A stretch of 64,000 nt of DNA. Origin: Ahniella affigens. Its GTDB lineage: Bacteria > Pseudomonadota > Gammaproteobacteria > Xanthomonadales > Ahniellaceae. The stretch spans positions 4,578,501 to 4,642,500 of the forward strand of contig NZ_CP027860.1 in NCBI RefSeq assembly GCF_003015185.1, given 5' to 3'. The notes under the pieces were generated by a model that was not told the origin of the DNA, did no database searches, and was given only the letters and a program-made list of their open reading frames with translations. The translations under genes were made by a program, and so were the position numbers. Position 1 is the stretch's first letter; each line of letters opens with the position of its first letter. Shown piece by piece: positions 50,015-58,349 of this stretch.

Positions 50015-50440
50015 TCAGCGCGGATCATTGGTGGCTTGGGGATCGAAATAGAATGGGTTGCCGTTCACACTGACCATCACCCCAAAGTCGACCATCTGCC
50101 CAACGACTAGTGCGTCGTTCAATTCCCGGAAGTGGCCGAGATTTGCCTTGAGCGCGATGCAGCTTTGATTTGTGCGGTCAGGGTCAACTTCGAGCGGCAA
50201 GTCACCATCAAATCCGGTGCACGAGTAGCCCGTGAGCACAGGTCCGCTGGTAAGGCCAATCATATCGGTGTTCACGACGTTGATCATGATCAAACTTCCA
50301 GGCGGCAACAAAAGGCAATTGGTTACTGGACCCGTGCTTGACGTCCATGTTCCAACAGGGCTTGACGCATGACCACTTAAGGTCAGTGTCAGCGTGGTTT
50401 CGGTAGGCACTTCGATGCTTGGGTGTCGGACGAATTTCAT
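50015..50440 (-). CDS. Small hypothetical protein
   Basis: 141 residues, with AGGAG seven bases before the ATG at 50440. No signal peptide, no membrane segment. The sequence is beta-rich (TTLTLTLSGHASSPVG; GMVSVNG-like end) and could be a small sandwich domain. Family not recognised. The 340 bases between it and the divergent Sel1-type gene show no other gene. Confidence 0.6.
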   Translation of the reverse strand: MKFVRHPSIEVPTETTLTLTLSGHASSPVGTWTSSTGPVTNCLLLPPGSLIMINVVNTDMIGLTSGPVLTGYSCTGFDGDLPLEVDPDRTNQSCIALKANLGHFRELNDALVVGQMVDFGVMVSVNGNPFYFDPQATNDPR

Positions 50441-50780
50441 TGGCCGCTCCTAGTCGTGTATTGGCGCGACGAATGATCCCGGATGGGCCTCGCGCAGATG
50501 GTCGCGAAACGGGTTCTTTCTGGTCTCACTTTCTTTACAAGTACTTCATCAGACGAATTCGCCGGTACCAGGGGCGCACCCACCACAGGCGCGCGTCCGC
50601 ATGGCGGGTGCGTGAATGAGTCATTCGCGCACTAAATCGAATGCGACCCTGCCATCAGTCATGCAACTATTTTGCGCCTTGGCACTCTCTATGACATGCG
50701 TCATCTGCAGCACTTTGCTTTTGGCACATGATTCGAGCAAAAACTTAGGCACAATGACCGGGCCATTCAGGAGGTGGCTT

Positions 50781-51518
50781 ATGAAACGACTAATTCAGGG
50801 AATGATGGTGGCGTCGCTGTTGACGGTGATGGGCACGGCAGCTGCCGGTAGCTCCAAGGACAAGATCGAATCGGTTCCGCATCAAATGGCGGGCTCCGAA
50901 GCGTTCCTCCGGTATCACCCCGATCTGCGCTGGCGTCGCGAAGGCGTTAAGAGCTTCGACGAAGGTCGCTTTGATGATGCGCTCGCGCAGCTCAAGCGGG
51001 CGGCCAAGTATGGCGACAAGCCCTCGCAGGGCCTGATTGCCGAGATGTATTGGAAGGGCAACGGTGTCGAGACCGATCGCGCATTGGCCTATGCGTGGAT
51101 GGACCTCGCCGCCCAGCGCAACTACAAGTCCTTCACCGCGATGCGCGAACTGTATTGGAGCAAGCTGACGCCAGACGAGCAGAAGCGTGCGATCAATGTG
51201 GGCACGGAGATTTACGCCGAATATGGTGACGACGTGGCGCTGCCGCGCATGACATCAGTGCTGCGCAAAGCCAAGCGTGACGTCACTGGTTCGCGCGTCG
51301 GCTTTGTCGGTAACTTGGACATGCAAGTGCGCGCCGAAAACGGCGAGTTCGCCAAGATCAAGGGCGAAGACTTCTACAAGGATCAGTTCTGGGAACCGGA
51401 ACTGTATGTGCAGTGGAAGGATGAGTTCTTCGAGAATCCGTTTGGCGGCACGGTTGATGTGGGCGAATTGCGCCGCGAGGAAGAGAGCAAGACTGCCGCG
51501 GCCGAAGGCAAGAACTAA
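50781..51518 (+). CDS. Periplasmic Sel1-like repeat protein
   Basis: 245 residues from the ATG at 50781, with an excellent AGGAGG site; upstream in-frame starts are less likely. Signal peptide IQGMMVASLLTVMGTAAAGS. One clear Sel1/TPR-like repeat pair (DDALAQLKRAAKYGDKPSQG, GLIAEMYWKGNGVETDRALAYAW). Sel1 repeats mediate protein-protein contacts. The C-terminus is acidic. Partner unknown. Confidence 0.8.
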   Translation: MKRLIQGMMVASLLTVMGTAAAGSSKDKIESVPHQMAGSEAFLRYHPDLRWRREGVKSFDEGRFDDALAQLKRAAKYGDKPSQGLIAEMYWKGNGVETDRALAYAWMDLAAQRNYKSFTAMRELYWSKLTPDEQKRAINVGTEIYAEYGDDVALPRMTSVLRKAKRDVTGSRVGFVGNLDMQVRAENGEFAKIKGEDFYKDQFWEPELYVQWKDEFFENPFGGTVDVGELRREEESKTAAAEGKN

Positions 51519-51587
51519 GCCGTTGGATGTAGGGAATCGTGTTGATGTGGGAGTTGCGGCCTAGCGCGTCTACCATTGGCACAACGA

Positions 51588-51620
51588 ACAGGCCCGGCCA
51601 TGCCGGGCCTGTCGTTTTTT
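51588..51620 (+). terminator. Rho-independent terminator after Sel1-type gene
   Basis: An 11-bp perfect stem ACAGGCCCGGC/GCCGGGCCTGT with a 3-base loop, followed by CG and six T at 51615-51620. Confidence 0.87.
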
Positions 51621-51672
51621 GGGTTGCCGGAACCGGGGCAGACACGGGGTCCGGCCCTACAGTCAGAGGGTT

Positions 51673-51861
51673 CGTAGGGGCAGACCCTTTGTCTGCCCGG
51701 GTTTGTCGTGCCCCGGTCCGTCGTACGCCGGTTCGCTCGGAACTCCGGGCGCATCCCGGATCAGACCGATGCACCCAACCCGTAGGGGCAGACCCCTGTG
51801 TCTGCCCGGGTTTGTCGTGCCTCGGTTTGCCGTGCCCCGGTCCGTCGCACGCCGGTTCGCT
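51673..51861. repeat. Cluster of GGGGCAGACCC repeats
   Basis: Two direct copies (51673-51737 and 51781-51861, the second with a 15-base insertion) each contain the palindrome GGGGCAGACC...GTCTGCCC and GTTTGTCGTGC. Shorter related palindromes lie at about 51634-51662 and 51921-51951. No gene lies in 51621-52164. REP-like in character but different in sequence from the other repeats in the window. Confidence 0.8.
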
Positions 51862-52164
51862 TGCGACAGGGTTGATGGTGGTGAGATCGCCCGAAGCGCC
51901 GGTAAGGCAAGATTGTGGCCAAGGCAGACACGGGGGTCTGCCTCTACGGTTTGAAACACCGCGCGCGTCCGGGTCTAGAATGCGACTGATTTTAAGGAAA
52001 TCAAACACTTGGCAGATTGCGCGAAACATCCAGGCGGCAATCTGGCGATCGCTAGCGCCGCCCCAAGCTAGCACCCCAACCCGGCTCTTGCTTGTCACGT
52101 CGGTGGATTCGGGCTAGCCTGCACGGTCTAGGCGGCCCTGGACCGCCCGCTCAGGGAAAACACC

Positions 52165-53181
52165 ATGATTTACAAACACGTAGCCATTGCCAGCGTTGCC
52201 CATGTGGAGGCGCCGATCCGTCTGACCTCGACCGAGATCATGGAGCGTTTGCAGCCCACGCTGGATCGGCTCGGAATACGCGACAATCTGCTTGAGGAAG
52301 TCGCTGGCATTCATGAGCGGCGTATTTGGGACGGCCCCGTGATGCCCTCTGACGCCGCCACGATGGCTGCGCAAAAAGCGCTGGCCGAGTCCGGCATTCC
52401 GCACGAGAACATCGGCATTCTGATCAACACGTCCGTGTGCCGCGACTACATGGAACCGAGCACGGCGTCGATCATTCACGGCAATCTGGGCTTGTCCGAT
52501 ACGTGCCAGAACTTCGATGTCGGCAATGCCTGCCTCGCGTTCCTGAATGGCATGGACATCGCTGCCCGAATGATTGAGCGCGGCGACATCGAATACGCGC
52601 TGATCGTTGATGGCGAAACCTCGAACGAAATCACCGAGCGCACGATCCAGCGCCTGCTGCAGCCCGATGTGACCGCCGAGCAATTCCGGAACGAGTTCGC
52701 GTCGCTGACGCTTGGCTCAGGCAGCGCTGCGATGGTCATGGCGCGCGCCGAGCTTTACCCCAATGGCCACCGCTTCATTGGTAGCGTCACCCGCGCCGCG
52801 ACGAACTTCTCGCACCTGTGCCGCGGCAACTTTGATCGCATGGTCACCGATACCCGCACGCTGCTGGTCGAAGGCCTGAAGCTCGCGGCCAAGACGTTCC
52901 AGGCCGCGCGCGCCGCACTCGGCTGGGCGGTGGACGAAATCGACGAATTCGCGATTCACCAGATCAGCAAGGTGCACACCTCGGCCATTTGCGATCTGCT
53001 GGGCATCGACCCGAAGAAAGTGCTGTTCCTGTTCCCTGAATTCGGCAACATCGGCCCGGCGTCGGTGCCGATCGCACTCAGCAAATTGAAGCAGGCGGGC
53101 CGGCTGCAAAAGGGTAAGCGTATTGCGCTGCTCGGCATTGGTTCGGGCCTGAATTGCTCGATGGCGGAAGTGGTCTGGTAG
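52165..53181 (+). CDS. oleA: OleA-type thiolase/ketosynthase for long-chain olefin synthesis
   Basis: 338 residues, the same length as Xanthomonas OleA, with near-identical landmarks: LTSTEIMERLQPTLDRLGI, EVAGIHERRIWD, NVG-type DVGNACLAFLNGMDIAARM with the active Cys123, LCRGNFDRMVTDTR and GIGSGLNCSMAEVVW. OleA condenses two fatty acyl-CoAs to a 2-alkyl-3-ketoacyl-CoA, the first step towards long-chain olefins and beta-lactones. AGGGA precedes the start. The partner genes oleB, oleC and oleD are not next to it, which is atypical. Confidence 0.92.
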   Translation: MIYKHVAIASVAHVEAPIRLTSTEIMERLQPTLDRLGIRDNLLEEVAGIHERRIWDGPVMPSDAATMAAQKALAESGIPHENIGILINTSVCRDYMEPSTASIIHGNLGLSDTCQNFDVGNACLAFLNGMDIAARMIERGDIEYALIVDGETSNEITERTIQRLLQPDVTAEQFRNEFASLTLGSGSAAMVMARAELYPNGHRFIGSVTRAATNFSHLCRGNFDRMVTDTRTLLVEGLKLAAKTFQAARAALGWAVDEIDEFAIHQISKVHTSAICDLLGIDPKKVLFLFPEFGNIGPASVPIALSKLKQAGRLQKGKRIALLGIGSGLNCSMAEVVW

Positions 53182-53278
53182 TCCAGAACGCTTGAAAGGC
53201 GCGTTCGGCGCGCCCATGTTCGCGGTGCCGACCGGCTACCTGGCCGGGCCAGGTTTCGAGTATCGAAGGAGTCAAGCA

Positions 53279-53596
53279 ATGGAAATCATCAACGAAATCA
53301 AGCAGACGGTCGAATCGCACCCGATCGTGCTGTTCATGAAAGGCACCCCGCAGTTTCCGATGTGCGGCTTTTCTCAGCGCACGGCGCACGCGCTGAAGTC
53401 AGTTGGCGCCGAGTTTCATTCCGTCAACGTACTGGAGCGCCCGGACATCCGCGCGAACCTGCCGCGGTTTTCGAACTGGCCGACATTCCCGCAGTTGTTC
53501 ATCAATGGCGAGTTGATCGGCGGTTGCGATATCACGCTGGAACTGTTCGAAAAGGGCGATCTCGCACAAATGGTGCGCGACGCACAATCGGCCTGA
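53279..53596 (+). CDS. grxD: Monothiol glutaredoxin (Grx4-type)
   Basis: 105 residues from the ATG at 53279 with AAGGAG before it. The CGFS active site (FPMCGFSQRTA) and WPTFPQLFINGELIGGCDI define the iron-sulfur-cluster-carrier glutaredoxins. It carries or transfers [2Fe-2S] clusters and works with BolA-type proteins and maturation factors. Length is standard. Confidence 0.95.
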   Translation: MEIINEIKQTVESHPIVLFMKGTPQFPMCGFSQRTAHALKSVGAEFHSVNVLERPDIRANLPRFSNWPTFPQLFINGELIGGCDITLELFEKGDLAQMVRDAQSA

Positions 53597-53603
53597 TTAG
53601 CCT

Positions 53604-54296
53604 GTGAGTATTGAAAAGCCGTGGAACGGCCGCGTCATGCTGGTCACCGGCCCAACGGGCGGCCTGGGTGGCGCGTTCGCACGCGCGGCCGCTGAACGAG
53701 GCGCCACCGTGGTGCTGGCAGGACGTCGCATTCGGCAAGTCGAGCGCCTGCTTGATGAGATCATTGCGCTCGGCAGTGTGGATTCAGCGATCTATCCGAT
53801 CAATTTCGAAGGCGCGACACCACTCGACTACGAAGAACTGTTCACCACCGTTGAGCGGGAATGTGGCCGGTTGGATCTGTTGTTCCATGGCGCGGCGCAA
53901 TTCGAAGGCCTGATGAGCATTGAGCAGATGGGCGCCGAAAGCTGGCTGAAGCCATTCCAAGTGAATTGCCATGCCGCACAATGGCTGACGCAAACGGCCC
54001 TACCCTTGTTGCTCGCGAACAAAGGCCAGATCGTGTTTCCGCTCGAAGACCCTGAGCGTATTCAGAACGCCTATTGGAATGCGTATGGGGCGTCGAAGGC
54101 GGCGGTTGCCGTGATCGCGCATCACTACTCGGAAGAGCTGGAAACGCGCGGTGTGCGTGTCCATGAATTTCATCCCGGCCCGATGCGTACGCAACTCCGG
54201 GCCCGCGCCTATTTTGGCGAAGACGCCAACACGATTCCGACTGCCGATAGCAAGTTGCCACCGCTACTCGCGGCGATTCAAGCACACTGGAGTTAA
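53604..54296 (+). CDS. YciK-like short-chain dehydrogenase, non-canonical active site
   Basis: 230 residues from the GTG at 53604, 7 bases after grxD. The Rossmann motif is TGPTGGLGGAFA and the active YxxxK is AYGASKAA. The catalytic Ser usually 13 residues before the Tyr is replaced by an acidic residue in LEDPERIQNAYWNAYG. It resembles YciK-type SDR proteins. Loss of the Ser may mean a non-catalytic or altered function. Confidence 0.8.
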   Translation: MSIEKPWNGRVMLVTGPTGGLGGAFARAAAERGATVVLAGRRIRQVERLLDEIIALGSVDSAIYPINFEGATPLDYEELFTTVERECGRLDLLFHGAAQFEGLMSIEQMGAESWLKPFQVNCHAAQWLTQTALPLLLANKGQIVFPLEDPERIQNAYWNAYGASKAAVAVIAHHYSEELETRGVRVHEFHPGPMRTQLRARAYFGEDANTIPTADSKLPPLLAAIQAHWS

Positions 54297-54299
54297 GCC

Positions 54300-54899
54300 A
54301 TGAACCAGGTTTTGCCTACGGCCCTGATGCTGTTTCTGGTCATGGACTCGTTGGGCAATGTGCCCTTGTTCCTGAGCTTGTTGAAAGACCTGACACCGGC
54401 ACGCCGGCGTGTGGTCCTCGCCCGCGAGTTGCTGATTGCGCTCGGCGTACTGCTTGCGTTTCTGTACGGCGGTCAGAGTTTGCTGGCGCTGCTCAAACTG
54501 GAACAGGAATCCGTATCGATCGCCGGCGGTATTGTGCTGTTCCTGATTGGGCTGCGAATGATTTTTCCGACTGCTGAAGGCGTGTTCGGTGATATTGAAG
54601 GTGGCGAGCCGTTGATCGTGCCGATGGCGATTCCGTGCATCGCCGGACCATCGACGATTGCGGTGTTGCTGTTGCTGGCACAGCAGGACCCGAGTCGGAT
54701 CAATCACTGGGCGTTGGCGTTGCTGATCGCGTGGGCTGCTGGTGGTGTCGTGTTGTTCTCCGCCACCGCGTTGTACCGGTTCCTCGGCAAGCGCGCACTG
54801 GGCGCGCTGGAAAAGCTCATGGGCATGATTCTGGTCGCGCTGTCGGTGCAGATGCTGCTCGATGGCATTCGGAGCTTCCTGCAGTCCACGCATGGTTGA
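54300..54899 (+). CDS. MarC-family membrane protein
   Basis: 199 residues with six hydrophobic segments. The opening VLPTALMLFLVMDSLGNVPLFL and AIPCIAGPSTIAVLLLL are characteristic of the MarC/UPF0056 family. Despite its name, a role in multidrug resistance is not supported for the family, and the transport substrate is unknown. Starts 3 bases after the SDR stop. Confidence 0.9.
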   Translation: MNQVLPTALMLFLVMDSLGNVPLFLSLLKDLTPARRRVVLARELLIALGVLLAFLYGGQSLLALLKLEQESVSIAGGIVLFLIGLRMIFPTAEGVFGDIEGGEPLIVPMAIPCIAGPSTIAVLLLLAQQDPSRINHWALALLIAWAAGGVVLFSATALYRFLGKRALGALEKLMGMILVALSVQMLLDGIRSFLQSTHG

Positions 54900-54943
54900 T
54901 TCGAGGCGCTGGGGTGTCCAGCGTATGTTCCTCGCAAGATTGA

Positions 54944-55192
54944 TTCGGGCCTGAAGGCCCTCCTACAAAAAGGCAACAGACCCCGCTGCAAGCGCGGCTA
55001 CGAGCGAGGGTTTTTGTAGGAGCGGCTTCAGCCGCGAACGGTGATGCGGCAAGATTGGTTCGGGCCTGAAGGCCCTCCCACAAGCAGTAAGTGATCCTGC
55101 CGCAAGCTTGGTTCGCGGCGGTGGTTTTTGTAGGAGCGGCTTCAGCCGCGAACCAAGCTTGCCGCAAAATCGTTCGGGCCTGAATGCCCTTC
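54944..55192. repeat. REP/BIME-type repeat cluster
   Basis: TTCGGGCCTGAAGGCCCTCC occurs at 54944, about 55059 and, with changes, about 55173. It alternates with TTTTTGTAGGAGCGGCTTC...CGAAC units at 55011 and 55126, whose core GCGGCTTCAGCCGC is palindromic. Alternating inverted REP units between convergent genes are typical of xanthomonads and relatives. They may be mobilised by a REP-associated transposase such as that at 34780. Confidence 0.88.
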
Positions 55193-55225
55193 CACAAGAA
55201 GGAACGCCGCAAGCGCAAGCGGCCC

Positions 55226-56827
55226 TCAGGCCGCCCGCTCAAACAAATACGGATGCTGGGCAGCCACGGCTTCTTGCAGCTGCGCATGAATCGGATGCTG
55301 CGCGAGACTCGGGACATCGGCAACGGCGCGTGCGGCAATTTCGGCTGCCAAGGTCTTTAACATGGCCACGTTGTCCAGCAAACGCTGCCGATACGAAGCA
55401 TCATCCAATTGATCCTGCAGGCTGCGATTCAATTCTTTGAACCAAGGCAGACTGGCCTGATCCAACATGCGCTTCGGATTCGGCTTCTTCGAGGCAGCCG
55501 ACCACTCGCGCAGCAAATCCTGCACGGCAAAATTCAGTGCTTTGACTTGCTCCAACGGCTCACGCAAACGCGACAGGCTCACCAAATCCGTCAACCGTCG
55601 CTGGAAGAAGATCTGCGCCAGGATGCCCCAATAGTAGGCATAGTCCCAGATCACCTTCGTCGGCATCACTTCGGCATCGCCAAAGATGCGGTACTGATCC
55701 TGATACAACGCCATGGTGCTCTCGAAGAACGAGAAGTAGAACTGCTCGTAGATCCGCGCGTATGGCGCGACCGGTTCACCAGCGCGATCCTTCGCGATCA
55801 GCTCGGTGATGTAGGTATTGCTGATCGCGATGAAATCCGAACCCGGGCTGTAGAACGGGTCCAGAAACACGCCCGCCTCGCCGGTCAGCGCATAGCGATC
55901 ACCCGAGAACACCTGCTTGCAGCCGTAGGAGAAATGTCGGAAGAACAGGAAGTCCTGCAGTTGCTCCTTTTTGTCCTTCAAGACGGCGTAGAGCCGCGGC
56001 TGAAAGCGCTCGAACCAACTCAGTGCTTTCTCCCAAGTGTTCATCGTCTCCAGCGGATGAATCGCCGCATCGCAGACGATGCCCACTGAGTGACTGCCGG
56101 ACGCGAGCGGAATCAACCAGACCCAATAGCCCTCGCCACACAGGTGATTCGTCGACAGCCAGCGCGAACGTGGATTGCAGCGTTCGAGCCAGGACTCGTC
56201 CTGGACCCAGTCGTTGATATCGATCCGTTCGCTGATCCGAAACCACACCGCATTGGCGTTGTGTGGGTGATCTTCGGCAAGATCCAGTTTACGCTTCAAA
56301 AGCCCAGCGCGACCGGCGGCATCAACGAGCCAACGAGACGAGTAGGAAGCCTTCTCGCCATGACGCTCCACCACGCAGCGATGCATGGTCTTGCCATCGA
56401 TTTCGATCTCGCGCACGACCGCCGCGTCGAGGAACTCGATGCCGCGCCGCGCGCATTCCTCGGCCAGATCGTTCTCGAAAATGCCGCGATCGATCTGCCA
56501 CGAGCCGGTTGGCAGAAACGTGCTGGCACCCAACTCGGTGACGTCGTCGATCTGCTCGCGCCCTTCCGAAAAAAAGAACCGGAAACCGAACTTCTTCAGC
56601 TGGTTTTGCATCAGCAACGGCTTTAGGCCCAGCACCGACTCAAAGTAATTCGCCCCGATCTCCACCGTCGATTCGCCGACCTTGTGCGCAGCAACCGGCA
56701 CCGGATGTGCTTTGCGCTCCACCACACGGATCGACAAATCGGCGAATCGTTGCCGAAGCTGCAAGGCCAGACTCAGGCCGGCAAGGCCACCGCCCAATAT
56801 TAGAACATCACTGTGCGTCGTATTCAT
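55226..56827 (-). CDS. Flavin-dependent halogenase-like monooxygenase
   Basis: 533 residues from the ATG at 56827, which overlaps the GT2 stop (ATGA). FAD motif VLILGGGLAGLSLAL near the N-terminus; WVWLIP (around residue 235) matches the WxWxIP motif of flavin-dependent halogenases; GEAGVFLDPFYSPGSDF is the second FAD-binding region. Similar genes occur in xanthomonadin-type pigment clusters, where the pigments are brominated, so halogenation of an aryl polyene is plausible. Last gene of a four-gene operon with ketosynthases. Other oxidation chemistry cannot be excluded. Confidence 0.78.
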   Translation of the reverse strand: MNTTHSDVLILGGGLAGLSLALQLRQRFADLSIRVVERKAHPVPVAAHKVGESTVEIGANYFESVLGLKPLLMQNQLKKFGFRFFFSEGREQIDDVTELGASTFLPTGSWQIDRGIFENDLAEECARRGIEFLDAAVVREIEIDGKTMHRCVVERHGEKASYSSRWLVDAAGRAGLLKRKLDLAEDHPHNANAVWFRISERIDINDWVQDESWLERCNPRSRWLSTNHLCGEGYWVWLIPLASGSHSVGIVCDAAIHPLETMNTWEKALSWFERFQPRLYAVLKDKKEQLQDFLFFRHFSYGCKQVFSGDRYALTGEAGVFLDPFYSPGSDFIAISNTYITELIAKDRAGEPVAPYARIYEQFYFSFFESTMALYQDQYRIFGDAEVMPTKVIWDYAYYWGILAQIFFQRRLTDLVSLSRLREPLEQVKALNFAVQDLLREWSAASKKPNPKRMLDQASLPWFKELNRSLQDQLDDASYRQRLLDNVAMLKTLAAEIAARAVADVPSLAQHPIHAQLQEAVAAQHPYLFERAA

Positions 56828-57561
56828 GCGCCCAATCTCAGCGGCCGGCGCGTCAACGAACGGTAAAGACCTGGCAAATAGAGCCCACGTTTGACGATGC
56901 GCCAGAAGATCATACGGGTGATCCGCCAGACATCCAGGAGCGGCCGGAAGTGACTCGCCCGCCGGCCTTCGTGATAGCGCGCCTTGATCGCGATGGAGCC
57001 GATCGGCGTGCCGACGCGGGCCGCTTCGATCAGCATTTCGCTTTCGAACACGAAGCCTTCGCTCTGCGGGAGGTTCATCTTTGCGAGCATGGTCAACGGG
57101 TACAAGCGATGCCCGCATTGCGAATCGAGCACATTCTGGCCACAAGCCCAGCTGACCCAGAAATCGGCAAAGTGATTCGCGAAGCGGCGGATACCCGGCT
57201 GCGCTTCGCGACCAATTTCGCGCGCGCAGAGCAACATGGCATCCGGTCGCGCCTGATGCGCAGCGAGCATCCGCGGCAGATCCTCGGCATGATGCTGGCC
57301 ATCACCGTCCATGCTGATGACCGCCGTGTAACCGAGCTTGGCCGCGAGTGCAAACGCATCACGCAGACTCTGGCCTTTGCCCTGACGCTCGACGTGATGA
57401 ATCACCTGGATCGGCATCGCATCCACGATCGCACCAGTCTGGTCTTCCGAACCGTCATTGATGACGATCACCGGCAAGCCCTGGTCGAGCACGCCTTGGA
57501 CGACGTCCTGGATCGCGGCTTGTTCGTTCAGCGCCGGAACGGCGACCACAATGCCACTCAT
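56824..57561 (-). CDS. Family 2 glycosyltransferase
   Basis: 245 residues from the ATG at 57561, overlapping the previous stop. GT2/dolichol-phosphate-mannose-synthase-like: VVAVPALNEQ, VINDGSEDQTG and the metal-binding MDGDGQHHAEDL. The C-terminus is basic and probably membrane-associated. In an aryl-polyene operon it may glycosylate the pigment or its lipid carrier. Confidence 0.88.
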   Translation of the reverse strand: MSGIVVAVPALNEQAAIQDVVQGVLDQGLPVIVINDGSEDQTGAIVDAMPIQVIHHVERQGKGQSLRDAFALAAKLGYTAVISMDGDGQHHAEDLPRMLAAHQARPDAMLLCAREIGREAQPGIRRFANHFADFWVSWACGQNVLDSQCGHRLYPLTMLAKMNLPQSEGFVFESEMLIEAARVGTPIGSIAIKARYHEGRRASHFRPLLDVWRITRMIFWRIVKRGLYLPGLYRSLTRRPLRLGA

Positions 57562-58349
57562 GGCTGCACCTGCACATGCAGCTGCCGACCGCTGCTCAAG
57601 GGGAAACTCAACGCTGCTGGCGCTGGTTGCACGAACGCCGCGAATAAATCCAGACTCTGTGTCAACGGATGCCCGGGATGCCAATCGCGGAGCACGTTCG
57701 TGGGCAAACCTGGCAATGCCGAATCGGCAATCGAAAGTTGCAGGCGCGCCTCGCCCCCCAGAGGCTCAGGCGAAAGCACGAGCGCATGCCCCATCGCGAT
57801 AGGGCTCGCACAAACTTCGGCCATCGGCCCGCGCGCCTCAATGTCGTAGCACACCAACAGCACGGGCTCTTGGCTGCTCTGCACTTGCACCGCCGTCTCC
57901 AGCAGCGCTTCAGCAAACGTCGCCTGATTTGCACAGAGCGCGGTGGAAGCGCGCATGCAGTTCGTGCCGATCGTCCAATAACCCACGGCGGCGTTGTGCA
58001 CGGAGTTATGAAACTTGGTCGGCGAAATCATGTTCGGTGCGCTGGCCAAGGTGTCGCACATATAGTCGCTGATCGCGAGATCGCCGTAGCAGGACGCGAA
58101 CACACTGCACAGCGTTTGTGGCGATATCCCCGCCTCCGCACACGCAGTCTCAGCGAGATACAGCGCAATGGCGACCGTATCAGGCGCACGACGGCGTTCG
58201 GTTGGCGCGAGCACCGTGTTCTGCGGGCGCGCCGAGCGTGCCTCGGGCTTCTCCGCGGCGCCCTGTAACAGGGCTTTCGCAGCCGCCCAGTTCGGCGCAT
58301 AAGGTGCGTGCAGGGCAACGCTCTTGATCGCTACGTCCAAGGCATTCAT
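57558..58349 (-). CDS. Beta-ketoacyl synthase-like chain-length factor
   Basis: 263 residues from the ATG at 58349, overlapping the ketosynthase stop (ATGA). It matches the Ketoacyl-synt_2 type seen in aryl-polyene clusters: SVFASCYGDLAISD, SPTKFHNSVHNAAVGYWTIGTNC, STALCANQATFAEALLE. It is half the length of a full ketosynthase and lacks a complete Cys-His-His triad, so a heterodimeric chain-length-determining role with the neighbouring ketosynthase is the likely function. Confidence 0.82.
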   Translation of the reverse strand: MNALDVAIKSVALHAPYAPNWAAAKALLQGAAEKPEARSARPQNTVLAPTERRRAPDTVAIALYLAETACAEAGISPQTLCSVFASCYGDLAISDYMCDTLASAPNMISPTKFHNSVHNAAVGYWTIGTNCMRASTALCANQATFAEALLETAVQVQSSQEPVLLVCYDIEARGPMAEVCASPIAMGHALVLSPEPLGGEARLQLSIADSALPGLPTNVLRDWHPGHPLTQSLDLFAAFVQPAPAALSFPLSSGRQLHVQVQP

